From Streptomyces wedmorensis (GTDB taxonomy: Bacteria > Actinomycetota > Actinomycetes > Streptomycetales > Streptomycetaceae): 64,000 nt of DNA. Positions within the stretch are counted from its first letter, which is position 1; each line of letters starts with the position of its first letter. The notes under the pieces were generated by a model. That model was not told where the DNA came from. It worked only from the letters and a program-made list of their open reading frames with translations, and searched no databases. The translations under genes were made by a program, and so were the position numbers. Where the stretch lies: assembly GCF_000716445.1 (NCBI RefSeq), contig NZ_JNWK01000008.1:1-64000 (forward strand), read 5' to 3'. Positions 17,725-26,330 of this stretch are shown here, one piece after another.

Positions 17725-18279
17725 TCACCTCCGCGGGAATCCCGGCATGGGGATCATCCGCGCGCCGACGACCGGGTGCCTGAGAAGCGCCGGTGCGGAC
17801 CCGCCGTCGGTCTCCCGGACGTCCTCGCTGCTGCGGGCGTCCCGCATACGGCGGCCGGTCGCGGCCTCGTCGGACATCAGGACTCCGGCGGCCAGGACGC
17901 TGCCGGGGAGGGCGGCGGCGGTCATCAGCCGGGCGGCCGCGGAAGGTTCGGTCTCGGGCGGGATCACCAGCAGGTCGCAGCGGCCGACGGTGTAGGAGAG
18001 CAGGATCATCTTGTCGGGATCCTGTTCGGTGAACCAGCCGACGTGCACGGTGTGCCCGGCGACGGCGACCTTGTGCGGGACGACGGGCCAGCGGGTGGGG
18101 TTCACCGTGACGCGTGTGATCCGTCCGAAGTGCTCCTCCAGCGCGTCGACCAGGGGCGGAAGTTCGGCGGTGAGGTCACGTGAGCGAGGCCACCAGGCGC
18201 CGTCCAAGAGGCCGGCGAGGGTGGTCTTCGGCGTCAGCGAAAGGCGCGCCGAAAGCAGGGGGGCGAGCGTGGTGGTCAT
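17725..18279 (-). CDS. DUF5994 family protein (paralogue A)
   Basis: Protein of 184 residues with the family hallmark LLDGAWWPRSRDLTAELPPL near residue 24, then a strand-rich core (VTVNPTRWPVVPHKVAVAGH, VHVGWFTEQDPDKMILLSY). No enzyme motif is visible. First gene of a three-gene minus operon, divergent from its own paralogue at 18562. Confidence 0.7.
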   Translation of the reverse strand: MTTTLAPLLSARLSLTPKTTLAGLLDGAWWPRSRDLTAELPPLVDALEEHFGRITRVTVNPTRWPVVPHKVAVAGHTVHVGWFTEQDPDKMILLSYTVGRCDLLVIPPETEPSAAARLMTAAALPGSVLAAGVLMSDEAATGRRMRDARSSEDVRETDGGSAPALLRHPVVGARMIPMPGFPRR

Positions 18280-18561
18280 GATTGCGGACCCGTCTCCGGG
18301 CCGCCCTGCAGGGCGGCCCAGTGTCTTGATCGCCGGAAACGACGTCCGCGTGGGAGCGGGTGCTCGACTTACTCCCGGTACTTTCAGCGTACTCCGCCCA
18401 GCGGCCGGACGAGCCACTCTGACCAGGTGATTTCCCACCGGGAACACCGCCCGGCCGATGGCCGCGGGCATGACCGCAGGCCCGAGGGGTACCGTGAGGA
18501 ACACGGCGGTATCTCGCCGGCCATGAGGTGTCGGCGGCCCCGCGCAGTCAGGCGGACCACC

Positions 18562-19056
18562 ATGGCCGAATCCGACGCCCCCACCCCTCCCCGGCTCCTT
18601 CCGGACGAGATCCACCGAGCGGTGAAACCCGGCACGGCCCTGCTCCGGCTGCAGACGACCCACTCCCGCGAAGGCGTCCTCGACGGCGCCTGGTGGCCCC
18701 GCTCCCGCGACGTCGCGACCGAGCTGCCCGCCCTGGTCCGGGCGCTCACCGCGCACCTCGGCCCCGTCACGCGCGTCGGCCTGGACACGGACGCCTGGGA
18801 GGAGGTCCCGACGCGTGTGGTCGTCGACGACCGGGTCGTGCACCTCGACTCCTTCCCCGTCGGCGACGACACCGTCCTCATCACCCGTGGCGACACTGAC
18901 CACTTCGCCCTCCTGGTGGTGCCCCCGGACACGACACCCGACGCGGCACGTGCCGCCATGGCCCGCGCGGTCGACGCCGGCAACGTCACCCAGGCCGCCG
19001 AGATCCTCGTCGCCCCTCATCCCGAACAGACGACACACCGCCCGGAGCCGGCGTGA
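18562..19056 (+). CDS. DUF5994 family protein (paralogue B)
   Basis: Protein of 164 residues sharing VLDGAWWPRSRDVATELPAL, the Asp..Trp motif (LDTDAWEEVPTRVVVDD) and HLDSFPVGDDTVLI with paralogue A. Only about one third of positions agree outside the hallmark. The 282-base divergent space between the two carries GC-rich sequence and a promoter-like ACTTACTCCCGGTACTTTCA near 18370; no clear operator. Confidence 0.7.
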   Translation: MAESDAPTPPRLLPDEIHRAVKPGTALLRLQTTHSREGVLDGAWWPRSRDVATELPALVRALTAHLGPVTRVGLDTDAWEEVPTRVVVDDRVVHLDSFPVGDDTVLITRGDTDHFALLVVPPDTTPDAARAAMARAVDAGNVTQAAEILVAPHPEQTTHRPEPA

Positions 19057-19122
19057 TCCGTACGGCGAAGCTCCCGCCGCCCCGCACGCCGCCTCAACGG
19101 CACCTCACGGCACGGCCCTCCG

Positions 19123-20322
19123 TCATCCGCGCCACTCGACCAGGACCAGCGTGGCGTCGTCCGAAGTGGCTTCGCCGCGTGCCCGCTTGAGGGTGTGGGA
19201 GAGGTCCCGTACCACCGCGCGGACCTCACGGTCCGCCCGATCCAGTCGGTTCACCCAGTCGATCAGTTGGTCCTCGCCGAACTCCTCCTGTCCGCTTGTG
19301 TGTTCCTCGATCAGCCCGTCGGTGAAGCAGAGGACGCGGTCCCCCGGTTCGAGCATCAAGGCGCTGACCTGAGGCTGTGCTCCTCCGAAGCCGACGGGCA
19401 GGGTCGTGGGGCTGTCCAGGCGGCCTACGACGCGGTGCCTGCGGATCAGCATGGGGGCGGGGTGCCCGGCGTTGACCCACTGGAGGCGGCCGGTGTTCGT
19501 GTCCAGCCGCATCATCTGCGCGGTCACGAAGTGGTCGGGGGCGAACTGCTCGGCCACGGCCCGGTCCATGAAGAAGTAGATCTCGGACAGCTCGATGCTG
19601 ATCCGGCGGGCGTGCCGGTACGCGCCGATGGCCACCGTGGCCATCGTGGCCGCGTCCAGACCGTGACCCATCGCGTCGATCATGGCGAGGTGAAAGGTGT
19701 CCCCGTTCAGGGCGTAGTCGAAGCTGTCGCCCGCCACGTCGTAAGCGGGCTCCAGAACGCCGGCGACGGCGACGCGCGGCGTCACCATCGACACCGGCGG
19801 CAGCAACGACCACTGGATCTCGGCGGCGACGCTCATCGATTCGCGACGGCGGGTGCGGAAGAAGAGGTCGGTGTGGCCGTTCTTGGTCTGCATCATGTCG
19901 GCGATCAGACCGGCGATCCTGCGCAGCAGGCGGCGGTCGTCGTCATCGACGGTGTCCAGAGTGACGGCCAGGACTCCCGCCTGGTCGCCCCCGTCCACCA
20001 ACGGCAGCAGGATCCTTACGCCGTCGGCCAGCACGAGTTCGACCGGGCGCGAGGTGAGGAAACACCGGCCGGCCTCGGAGCCGTCGATGACCTGCGGTTC
20101 CCCGCCCTCCAGCCCTTCGCCCGGCAGGGGGACCAGTCTCTGCTGCTCGTAGTCCTGGAGCAGGATCTGCGGATCCCGGCCCCCCAGCCGTGCCACGGTA
20201 TCGGCCAGGGCCGGCCCGACCAGATGCGGCGGCAGCTCGTGGGCCCGGTCCAGGAGCCCGCCCAGCAGTCCTTCTCCGAAGCTCTCCGAGCGATCCGGAT
20301 CCCCGGGCGATCCGACGGTCAT
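19123..20322 (-). CDS. PP2C-type SpoIIE-family serine phosphatase with GAF-like sensor
   Basis: Protein of 399 residues. The N-terminal ~150 residues look like a GAF sensor (RPVELVLADGVRILLPLVDG). The C-terminal SpoIIE/PP2C domain (about 165-398) has metal motifs DVAGDSFDYAL (G-D-x-x-D), MIDAMGHGLDAA, LQWVNAGHPAPML and the closing TSDDATLVLVEW. Such phosphatases reset anti-anti-sigma factors in partner-switching stress pathways; no partner is next to it, but a broken HATPase lies at 36.8 kb. Confidence 0.8.
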   Translation of the reverse strand: MTVGSPGDPDRSESFGEGLLGGLLDRAHELPPHLVGPALADTVARLGGRDPQILLQDYEQQRLVPLPGEGLEGGEPQVIDGSEAGRCFLTSRPVELVLADGVRILLPLVDGGDQAGVLAVTLDTVDDDDRRLLRRIAGLIADMMQTKNGHTDLFFRTRRRESMSVAAEIQWSLLPPVSMVTPRVAVAGVLEPAYDVAGDSFDYALNGDTFHLAMIDAMGHGLDAATMATVAIGAYRHARRISIELSEIYFFMDRAVAEQFAPDHFVTAQMMRLDTNTGRLQWVNAGHPAPMLIRRHRVVGRLDSPTTLPVGFGGAQPQVSALMLEPGDRVLCFTDGLIEEHTSGQEEFGEDQLIDWVNRLDRADREVRAVVRDLSHTLKRARGEATSDDATLVLVEWRG

Positions 20323-20671
20323 CCCGCTCCCTTCCGCAGCGGCGGACGGGGCGCAGCGCCCGCGCCGCGGCCCGGCCGGGCACGGGAGCCGGGCCCGTTA
20401 CCGGCGATCTCGCCACCAGGATGCGCCTCGGAGGCAGGGCACGCCACACGGGTGTCGTCGGCGCCACCGCCCCGGCAGCCCGATCATGGGGCCTCAGCGG
20501 CCGAGGTGCGGTCGGGCAGCGGTTCGGGCAGCCACGCGCCGACACAGCGCTCGCGCCGAGCCGAGCAGCCGGCAGGCGATTTCGATTCGCCTCACATTTC
20601 GAGGAGCTGCGTCGTCGGACCACCGAGACACCACTGATCCACCGCCGCGAGGCAGAAGAGGGGACCGAGTC

Positions 20672-21076
20672 ATGGCCGCACAGACGACGGCAGTACCGGG
20701 CAGGGTCACGTTCCCGCAGGTCGCGATAGCCCTCCAGACGTTGGCCCTCTTCTTCCAGGCGGTCACCGCCGGAATGCTGCTGTCCTCGTCCCACGGCTAT
20801 GTGCTGCACGACGCCGGATCGAAGGTGATGTACGGCGCCACCATGCTCTACGTGATCGCCGCGATCCTCGCCTGGCGCCCGGGCGGCGGCTCGCCCCGCC
20901 CCATCCTGTACTCCTCCGTCTTCCTCGTGCTCGCCTCGGCGCAGGTGGTGCTGGGCGTCGCGCACATGCCGACGCTCCATGTCCCCCTGGGCATCCTGAT
21001 GTTCGGCCTGAGCGTGCTGGCCCTCGGCCAGGCGCTGTCCACCCGCTTCTCGGAGCGCACCGGCACCCGGTCGTAG
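20672..21076 (+). CDS. Small four-helix membrane protein
   Basis: Protein of 134 residues with four hydrophobic helices (ALQTLALFFQAVTAGMLLSS, MYGATMLYVIAAILAW, ILYSSVFLVLASAQVVLGVA, LGILMFGLSVLALGQAL). The HMPTLHVPLG loop is polar. Family not recognised. The 349 bases upstream hold no gene; the ATG has GAGG-like sequence 12-16 bases before it. Confidence 0.6.
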   Translation: MAAQTTAVPGRVTFPQVAIALQTLALFFQAVTAGMLLSSSHGYVLHDAGSKVMYGATMLYVIAAILAWRPGGGSPRPILYSSVFLVLASAQVVLGVAHMPTLHVPLGILMFGLSVLALGQALSTRFSERTGTRS

Positions 21077-21176
21077 CCGCCGCGCGATGCGGACCGCTCG
21101 CCAGAAGGCCGCCGAGCAGCTCGGTAGGGGCCGGGTGATCTCCAGTGGTCCGGGACGCGTGAGCAGGTCCAGACAG

Positions 21177-21198
21177 CGACGAAGCCCCAGGTCGCCCA
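21177..21198 (-). repeat. Fragment of the tRNA-terminator unit
   Basis: GCGACGAAGCCCCAGGTCGCC matches one arm of the terminator found in the intact scars, but the second arm and the tRNA part are missing. It lies in a 353-base space without a gene and may mark another erased insertion. Confidence 0.45.
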
Positions 21199-21429
21199 CC
21201 TCGACGACGCGTGCGCGCCGTACGCGAGGAACTCGGTGCTCGACAACGGCCCGAAGTTTCCGCGAGGCGGGGCCTGGCGGGCCGATGCGCCTGGACGGGT
21301 GTAGTTCGGCACCTGACTCCGGTGCCGTCCGCCGGGAGCGGCGCTTCGCCGGATTACATGGGCCTGCGCCTCGGCGCGGGCCGTGCCGAGGCCCTTCACG
21401 GCCCCGGATCCGACGACTGGAAGAGCACC

Positions 21430-22704
21430 ATGGCAGAGCTCGACCCCCGCAACCGCACCGGCCGCAGCCCGCTACGTCGCGGGCTCGCCACCGCCGTGTT
21501 CGCAGCCGGGATGCTGATGGCCGCAGCGGTACCCGGGTACGGGACCGGCCCGGCCGTGCCGGCGCCCGGCCCGCAGTTCACGCCGCTGACTGCGGCGGTG
21601 ATGACGAAACCGACGCCGTTCGAGGCCACGGACGGCAAGACGCACCTCTCGTACGAACTGCTCACCACGAACGCACTGCCCAGCAGCGCGAGGGTGCGGC
21701 TCGACCGCGTCGAGGTCCGGGACGCCCGCACGCACCGGGTGGTGGGCTCGCTGAGCGGCCAGGCGTTGGCCGATGCAGCCAATCCGGTGGGCGACCCCCT
21801 GCCGGGTGCGGACGGGTACACCCCGGCGCCCCCGGGGCCGACGCCGACCGTCATCCCGGGCTCCCAGGAGTGGGTCATCTGGCTCGACCTGGCCCTCGAC
21901 CGCGGTCAGCGGGTGCCCAAGGTTCTCGAACACCACCTCTCGGGCGCCGTCCTCACCGCCTCCGGTGCCTCCCCGTTCGAGGAGACGGTCCAGATCACCC
22001 CGACCGGCCGCACCGCGCCGCTGAACCTGAACGCGCCGGTCCGCCCCGGCACCTGGTACTCCAGCGAGTCGTGCTGCGGCAACACCCACCACCGGCGCGG
22101 CCTCGGCCCGATCAACGGTCGCTTCTACGTACCGCAGCGCTTCGCGATCGACTGGTACCGGGTCGGCGAGCAGGGACAGACCTGGGAGGGCGACCCCGCG
22201 CGGCTCGCCAGCTATCTGAGCTACCGCCAGCCGGTCGTGGCCGCGGCCGGCGGCAGGGTGGTGGAGGTCCAGGACGGGATTCCGGACAACGCGCCGCCGG
22301 TCACGCCGCCGGTCCCGCCGATCGAGCAGACCGTCGGCAACCACGTCACCGTGGAGGTCGCGCCGGGCCGCTACCTGCTCTACGCCCACCTGAAGCCCGG
22401 CTCGCTCAAGGTCCGGGAAGGCGACCACGTCGAACCCGGCCGGGTCCTCGGGCTGATCGGCAACAGCGGCAACTCGACCACGCCGCACCTGCACTTCCAG
22501 GTGATGACCACGCCCGAGTTCTTCCCGACCGACAGCCCGCCGTTCACCTTCCGGGAGTTCCGCGTCGTCGGACAGGTCGAACCCCGGCTCTGGGACGACA
22601 ACCTGGGCCTGCAGCCGACCGGCGTCCTGCCGATCACCCCCTCGCCGTACGACGGCCCCCACCGCGCGCGGTATCCGCTCGACCGCGAGGTGCTCGAGTT
22701 CTGA
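21430..22704 (+). CDS. Secreted M23 family peptidase
   Basis: Protein of 424 residues. A signal peptide is clear (positively charged start, then GLATAVFAAGMLMAAAVPG). A strand-rich domain follows (about 45-190), then the LytM/M23 domain: FAIDWYRV (metal Asp), YLLYAHLKPGSLKVREGDHV and TTPHLHFQV (HxH). It should cleave peptidoglycan cross-links outside the cell. The ATG at 21430 is the first codon giving a proper signal peptide. It ends 18 bases before the second tRNA scar. Confidence 0.8.
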   Translation: MAELDPRNRTGRSPLRRGLATAVFAAGMLMAAAVPGYGTGPAVPAPGPQFTPLTAAVMTKPTPFEATDGKTHLSYELLTTNALPSSARVRLDRVEVRDARTHRVVGSLSGQALADAANPVGDPLPGADGYTPAPPGPTPTVIPGSQEWVIWLDLALDRGQRVPKVLEHHLSGAVLTASGASPFEETVQITPTGRTAPLNLNAPVRPGTWYSSESCCGNTHHRRGLGPINGRFYVPQRFAIDWYRVGEQGQTWEGDPARLASYLSYRQPVVAAAGGRVVEVQDGIPDNAPPVTPPVPPIEQTVGNHVTVEVAPGRYLLYAHLKPGSLKVREGDHVEPGRVLGLIGNSGNSTTPHLHFQVMTTPEFFPTDSPPFTFREFRVVGQVEPRLWDDNLGLQPTGVLPITPSPYDGPHRARYPLDREVLEF

Positions 22705-22721
22705 CCGAGGTCGAGACCACG

Positions 22722-22798
22722 ACGAAGGCCCAGGTCGCTGACCTGGGCCTTCGTTCACGAGCGGATGACGGGAATCGAACCCGCGCCATGAGCTTGGG
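22722..22798 (-). repeat. tRNA-Gly 3'-half scar with terminator (copy 2)
   Basis: Hairpin ACGAAGGCCCAGGTC / GACCTGGGCCTTCGT (22722-22754), then the complement of the acceptor strand and T-arm (GCGGATGACGGGAATCGAAC) up to AGCTTGGG at 22798, where similarity to the other copies stops. The end point is again the anticodon loop. It doubles as the terminator of the M23 gene. Confidence 0.75.
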
Positions 22799-22806
22799 CG
22801 GGGTGA

Positions 22807-23469
22807 TCAGGCGCCCGGGTGCGGCCCGAGGATCTCGCGGGCCCGCAGCCCGGCCTGGAACCGTGAGCGGGCGTCCAGGGCCGTCATGAGGGCGGCGACC
22901 CGGCGCCGGTAGGTGCGCAGGGAGACTCCGAGCAGGCGGGCGGCCGTCTCGTCGGTGTGGCCGGCCGCCAGGGACCGAAGTACGGCCCGCTCCGCCTCGT
23001 CGAGGCCGGGGAGGGGGTTGCGGCGGTACGCGGTGAGGTCCGCCGCCGTCTCCCACGCCGTCTGGAACAGGGCGCGCACGCCGGCTACGACGTCCGGCTC
23101 CTGGACGACGGTGTACGTACGAGGTCCCCCTGCTGCGGACGGGGGGCCCGCCAGTACGGCGAGGCGCCGGTCGACGACGATCGCCTCGTGAGCCGGAGGG
23201 GCAGGCGAGATCCGTACCTCCACCCCGGCCCCGGTGAGCCGTGCGAGCAACTCCCCTCCACCGGGGCTCCGGAAGACCCCGGAGCCGTACAACTTGCGTA
23301 CCACCAGGCCCGGTGGAGGGGAGCGGCGGGCGTTCCGGGCCGCCGCCGACCAGGTGGCGGGCTCCTCGGCGGCACAGAGGAACTCTCGTCGCGCGCCGTC
23401 GAGGAGAACGCCGGCGCGCCGTACCAGCTCGGCCTCCCCGCGCAATGTCACGATGCCTTCCGTCGCCAT
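22807..23469 (-). CDS. LuxR-type HTH regulator with phospholipase-D-like N-terminal domain
   Basis: Protein of 220 residues. The N-terminal part (RRAGVLLDGARREFLCAAEE, VEVRISPAPPAHEAIVVDRR) resembles the TrmB/PLD-like sensor of Streptomyces LuxR-like regulators. A GerE-type helix-turn-helix closes it (LRSLAAGHTDETAARLLGVS, LRTYRRRVAALMTALDA). Divergent from the aldo/keto reductase gene across 56 bases, so it probably controls it. Confidence 0.75.
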   Translation of the reverse strand: MATEGIVTLRGEAELVRRAGVLLDGARREFLCAAEEPATWSAAARNARRSPPPGLVVRKLYGSGVFRSPGGGELLARLTGAGVEVRISPAPPAHEAIVVDRRLAVLAGPPSAAGGPRTYTVVQEPDVVAGVRALFQTAWETAADLTAYRRNPLPGLDEAERAVLRSLAAGHTDETAARLLGVSLRTYRRRVAALMTALDARSRFQAGLRAREILGPHPGA

Positions 23470-23525
23470 GGCACCAAGTTGCCAGCCAGTGGCCTCCGTT
23501 GCGAGCGATCCCGAGGATCGAGGCC

Positions 23526-24401
23526 ATGACCACACCCCTTGAGACCCCGGCCTCCACGTTCCTTCTCGGCGGGGACCTTCCCGTCGCCCGCATGGGGTTC
23601 GGAGCCATGCGGCTGCCCGCCCGCGAGATCGCCGGTCCGGCGAACGATCCGGAGACATCGGCGGCCGTGCTGCGACGGGCCGTCGAGCTCGGGGTGAACC
23701 ACATCGACACCGCCTGGTTCTACTTCCACGGCGGGCTCTCGGCCAACGGCCTGATCCGTCGCGTCCTGCACCCCTACCCCGAGGGCCTGGTCCTGGCGGC
23801 CAAGGTCGGCCCCGTCCGGCACCCCGACGGCAGCTGGGGCGCCCCGGCCGGCCCCCGCGAACTCGTCGCGGGCGTCCACCGCACCCTGCGGGAACTCGGC
23901 CGGGAACACCTGGACCTCGTCTACCTGCGCCTCCACGAGGACGACGAGACCGTCGTCGAGCGCTTCGGCACGCTCGCCGCCCTGCGGGAGGAGGGCCTCA
24001 TCCGCCACCTCGGCCTCAGTAACACCACTGCTGCCGGGCTCGCCCGGGCGCAGCGGATCGCGCCGGTGGCAGCGGTGCAGAACATGTACGGCCTCTTCCA
24101 CCGCCAGGACCCGGACGTCCTCGACGCCTGCACCCGTCAGGGCATCGCGTTCGTGCCCTTCTTCTCCCTGGAGACCCTGGGCCGTCCCGAGCCGACCGAG
24201 CCACTCGCCCGGACAGCCGCCCGACACGGAGCCACTCCGGCCCAGATCAAACTCGCCTGGACGATGGCCAGGTCCCCGGTGGTCCTCCCGATCCCCGGCA
24301 CCTCGTCGGTGGCCCACGTGGAGGACAACATCGCGGCGGCCTCCCTCCGCCTCGACGCCGAGTCCCTGTCCGAACTGGACGCACTGCCAGAGCCGCGCTG
24401 A
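23526..24401 (+). CDS. Aldo/keto reductase
   Basis: NADPH-dependent (beta/alpha)8 reductase of 291 residues. Features: MGFGAMRLPA, GVNHIDTAWFYFHGG (Asp and Tyr of the catalytic set), LAAKVGPV (Lys), LDLVYLRLHEDD where the usual His sits, HLGLSNTTAAGL, QNMYGLFHRQ and the cofactor-binding end PIPGTSSVAHVEDN. Substrate not inferable. The stop lies 8 bases before the third tRNA scar. Confidence 0.85.
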   Translation: MTTPLETPASTFLLGGDLPVARMGFGAMRLPAREIAGPANDPETSAAVLRRAVELGVNHIDTAWFYFHGGLSANGLIRRVLHPYPEGLVLAAKVGPVRHPDGSWGAPAGPRELVAGVHRTLRELGREHLDLVYLRLHEDDETVVERFGTLAALREEGLIRHLGLSNTTAAGLARAQRIAPVAAVQNMYGLFHRQDPDVLDACTRQGIAFVPFFSLETLGRPEPTEPLARTAARHGATPAQIKLAWTMARSPVVLPIPGTSSVAHVEDNIAAASLRLDAESLSELDALPEPR

Positions 24402-24409
24402 CACGACGA

Positions 24410-24492
24410 CGAAGCCCCAGGCCGCTGACCTGGGGCTTCGTAGAAGAGCGGATGACGGGAATCGAATCCGCGCTATAAGCTTGGGAATCACC
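24410..24492 (-). repeat. tRNA-Gly 3'-half scar with terminator (copy 3)
   Basis: Hairpin CGAAGCCCCAGG / CCTGGGGCTTCG at 24410-24440; the tRNA half occupies 24448-24492 and reads, on the minus strand, GGTGATTCCCAAGCTTATAG then the T-arm and acceptor strand. One T-arm base differs (GGATTCGATTCCC). Confidence 0.8.
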
Positions 24493-24516
24493 GGAGCCGG
24501 CACCGATCATAAGGTG

Positions 24517-24620
24517 CCTGACCTGCGAAAACGCCCCTTCTCGCGGCTCCTTTCGGTGATCCGGCGATACCCGTGTTGACCGCTGTTCACCGTTCCGAAG
24601 GGCACGGATGGGGCACGATG
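24517..24620 (-). repeat. Integration tail scar A (remnant of a lost integrase 3' end)
   Basis: Beyond the tRNA half comes CCTGACCTGCGAAAACG, then CGGTGATCCGGCGATACCCG, GACCGCTGTTCACCGTTCCG, AAGGGCACGGATGGGGCACGA. Related sequence occurs at 35015-35088, 40726-40830 and 42229-42331. On the minus strand it reads toward the tRNA, where the 3' end of an integrase gene normally lies; no integrase body remains. Confidence 0.6.
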
Positions 24621-24655
24621 CCACGGGGCCTCGGCTGCAGAGCCGAGGTGCCCTC

Positions 24656-24787
24656 ATGGCGCTGATCATCGCCGGCTCGACGCTCGGCGGTGCGCTGTAA
24701 CTCCTCTCCACCGGCGTACGGGTGCTCATCGCCGCCGTTCTCCACCTCGGCGTGAACTCCGTGACAGCCCGCCGATTCGCCCACTGA
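24656..24787 (+). pseudogene. Tiny two-helix membrane ORF with an internal stop
   Basis: ATG at 24656 gives MALIIAGSTLGGAL, then TAA, then in the same frame LLSTGVRVLIAAVLHLGVN and VTARRFAH to a TGA at 24787. Together they look like a 43-residue two-helix protein broken by one nonsense codon. A similar small hydrophobic frame follows the scar at 35.1 kb. The remaining bases to 25016 hold only the promoter of the XRE gene (TTGAAT / TCAATT region near 24896). Confidence 0.35.
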
Positions 24788-25016
24788 TCCACCCAACGAC
24801 CCTGGCCGCCGTTTCTTCCCCGCGGCCCGGCTTGCGCGCCGTAGGGCGCCGTGGGCCACGCGGAGCGCTGGTTCGTACGGGCGACGCCGGGCAGATTGAA
24901 TCGCGTCAATTCTTTACCGACGCACGACACCGGCGGCACGGCGCGTGATCAACAACCGGTGCTCCATGCCAATCTGCTCGGACACGTAGTGGCTTGGAGC
25001 CGGAGGTACACCGCCC

Positions 25017-25871
25017 ATGGCGGCGAACAACAACCCGACCGTCACAGGACGACGACTGGGGGCGGAGCTGCGCCGGCTCCGTGAGGACCGCGGTATGACC
25101 GGCACGCAAGTCGCGGCGGAACTGCTGATCTCCCAGGCCAAGGTCAGTCACATGGAGACGGGTCGCCGTGCGGTCAGCCCCCGCGACGTACGCGATCTCT
25201 GCGTGCTCTACGGCGTCACCGACCAGCATCTCGTCGACCACCTGACAGCACTGGCCAGGGAGTCGAGCCGTCAGGGCTGGTGGCACTCCTACGGCGACAT
25301 CCCCCACAGCGTCTATCTCGACCTGGAGGCGGTCGCCGCGTCCATCCGGGCCTACGAGTCCATGGTGGTCCCCGGCCTGCTGCAGACCCCCGCCTACGCC
25401 GCCGCGGTCATTGAGGAAACGATCCCCCTCGTCACGGTCGACCAGGCCGCCGCGCGACTGAAGGTGCGACTCCGCCGTCAGTACCGGATCTATGACCTCG
25501 CCCGCCGGTTGCATCTGTGGGTCGTCCTGGACGAATCGGCCCTGCGGCGTGTCGTCGGCAGCCGGGAGATCATGCGCGAGCAACTGGAGCACCTGCACGC
25601 GCTCAGCACCGAGCCGCACATCACCGTCGAGGTACTCCCTCACAGCACAGGCGCTCACCCAGGGCTGACGGGACAGTTCTCCATCCTGGAGTTCTCCGAC
25701 ACCCGTGAGGCGGTGGTGTATCTGGAGAGGTTCACCAGCGGCCTCTGCCTGGCGAAGACGTCCGACGTACAGCAGTACAGCGTGACGCACGCCCGGCTGC
25801 GGGCGCTGGCCCTCGCCCCGGAGCAGAGCCGGCACTTCATCACCGACGCCATCAAGCTCTACGCGTCCTGA
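25017..25871 (+). CDS. XRE-family regulator with DUF5753 domain
   Basis: Protein of 284 residues. Helix-turn-helix at about 11-65 (LGAELRRLREDRGMTGTQVA, LLISQAKVSHMETGRRAVSP), then the DUF5753 domain (IRAYESMVVPGLLQTPAYAA, LHLWVVLDESALRRVVGS, LPHSTGAHPGLTGQFSILEF). In Streptomyces these usually pair with a small DUF397 protein; none is adjacent here, so this copy is orphaned. The 459 bases after it hold no gene that I can support. Confidence 0.85.
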   Translation: MAANNNPTVTGRRLGAELRRLREDRGMTGTQVAAELLISQAKVSHMETGRRAVSPRDVRDLCVLYGVTDQHLVDHLTALARESSRQGWWHSYGDIPHSVYLDLEAVAASIRAYESMVVPGLLQTPAYAAAVIEETIPLVTVDQAAARLKVRLRRQYRIYDLARRLHLWVVLDESALRRVVGSREIMREQLEHLHALSTEPHITVEVLPHSTGAHPGLTGQFSILEFSDTREAVVYLERFTSGLCLAKTSDVQQYSVTHARLRALALAPEQSRHFITDAIKLYAS

Positions 25872-26330
25872 ACCCCGAGGGCGACGCGCCGGGCTGCGAC
25901 GATGCCCCGGAACCGCTGCTCCTCCACACGCGGCCGGCACCGGGAAGAACCCGCCGCTGATGCCGCGCCTCCTTGCGTTTTTCGCCCGGGGCGCGCCACG
26001 CCCACGCCGCAGCGGTCCTGATTCGACCCAGTCGGCGTACATCCGTGTTCACATCGGGGTCGGTTTCAGGACAGGTGTGCGGTGCCGCTTCGTGTGAACT
26101 GATCGAATTTCACTCATCCGGCGATGTTCCGAATCGTCGGTGGCACGGGATTGCATATTTTCATCACGCACCGCGGTGTTGAATGTTTTTATATTCACCC
26201 CCCCTCCTCGGTTTCGCCCGGTACGGGTGCACGAATTTTCATGCGTAATATGCGGCCACAGCTAGAAGGCACCCCGGGTGATCCGTAGGCCCGGCGTGTG
26301 CCATGGCCCCCCACAGAAAATGGCCTCTTG
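25872..26330. other. Gene-free space, locally AT-rich
   Basis: No convincing coding frame. From about 26090 the sequence becomes AT-rich for this genome (GAATTTCACTCATCC, TTGCATATTTTCATC, TTGAATGTTTTTATATTCACC), including TTTTATATTCA near 26185. This probably holds the promoter and a long leader of the ice-binding-like gene. Confidence 0.5.
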
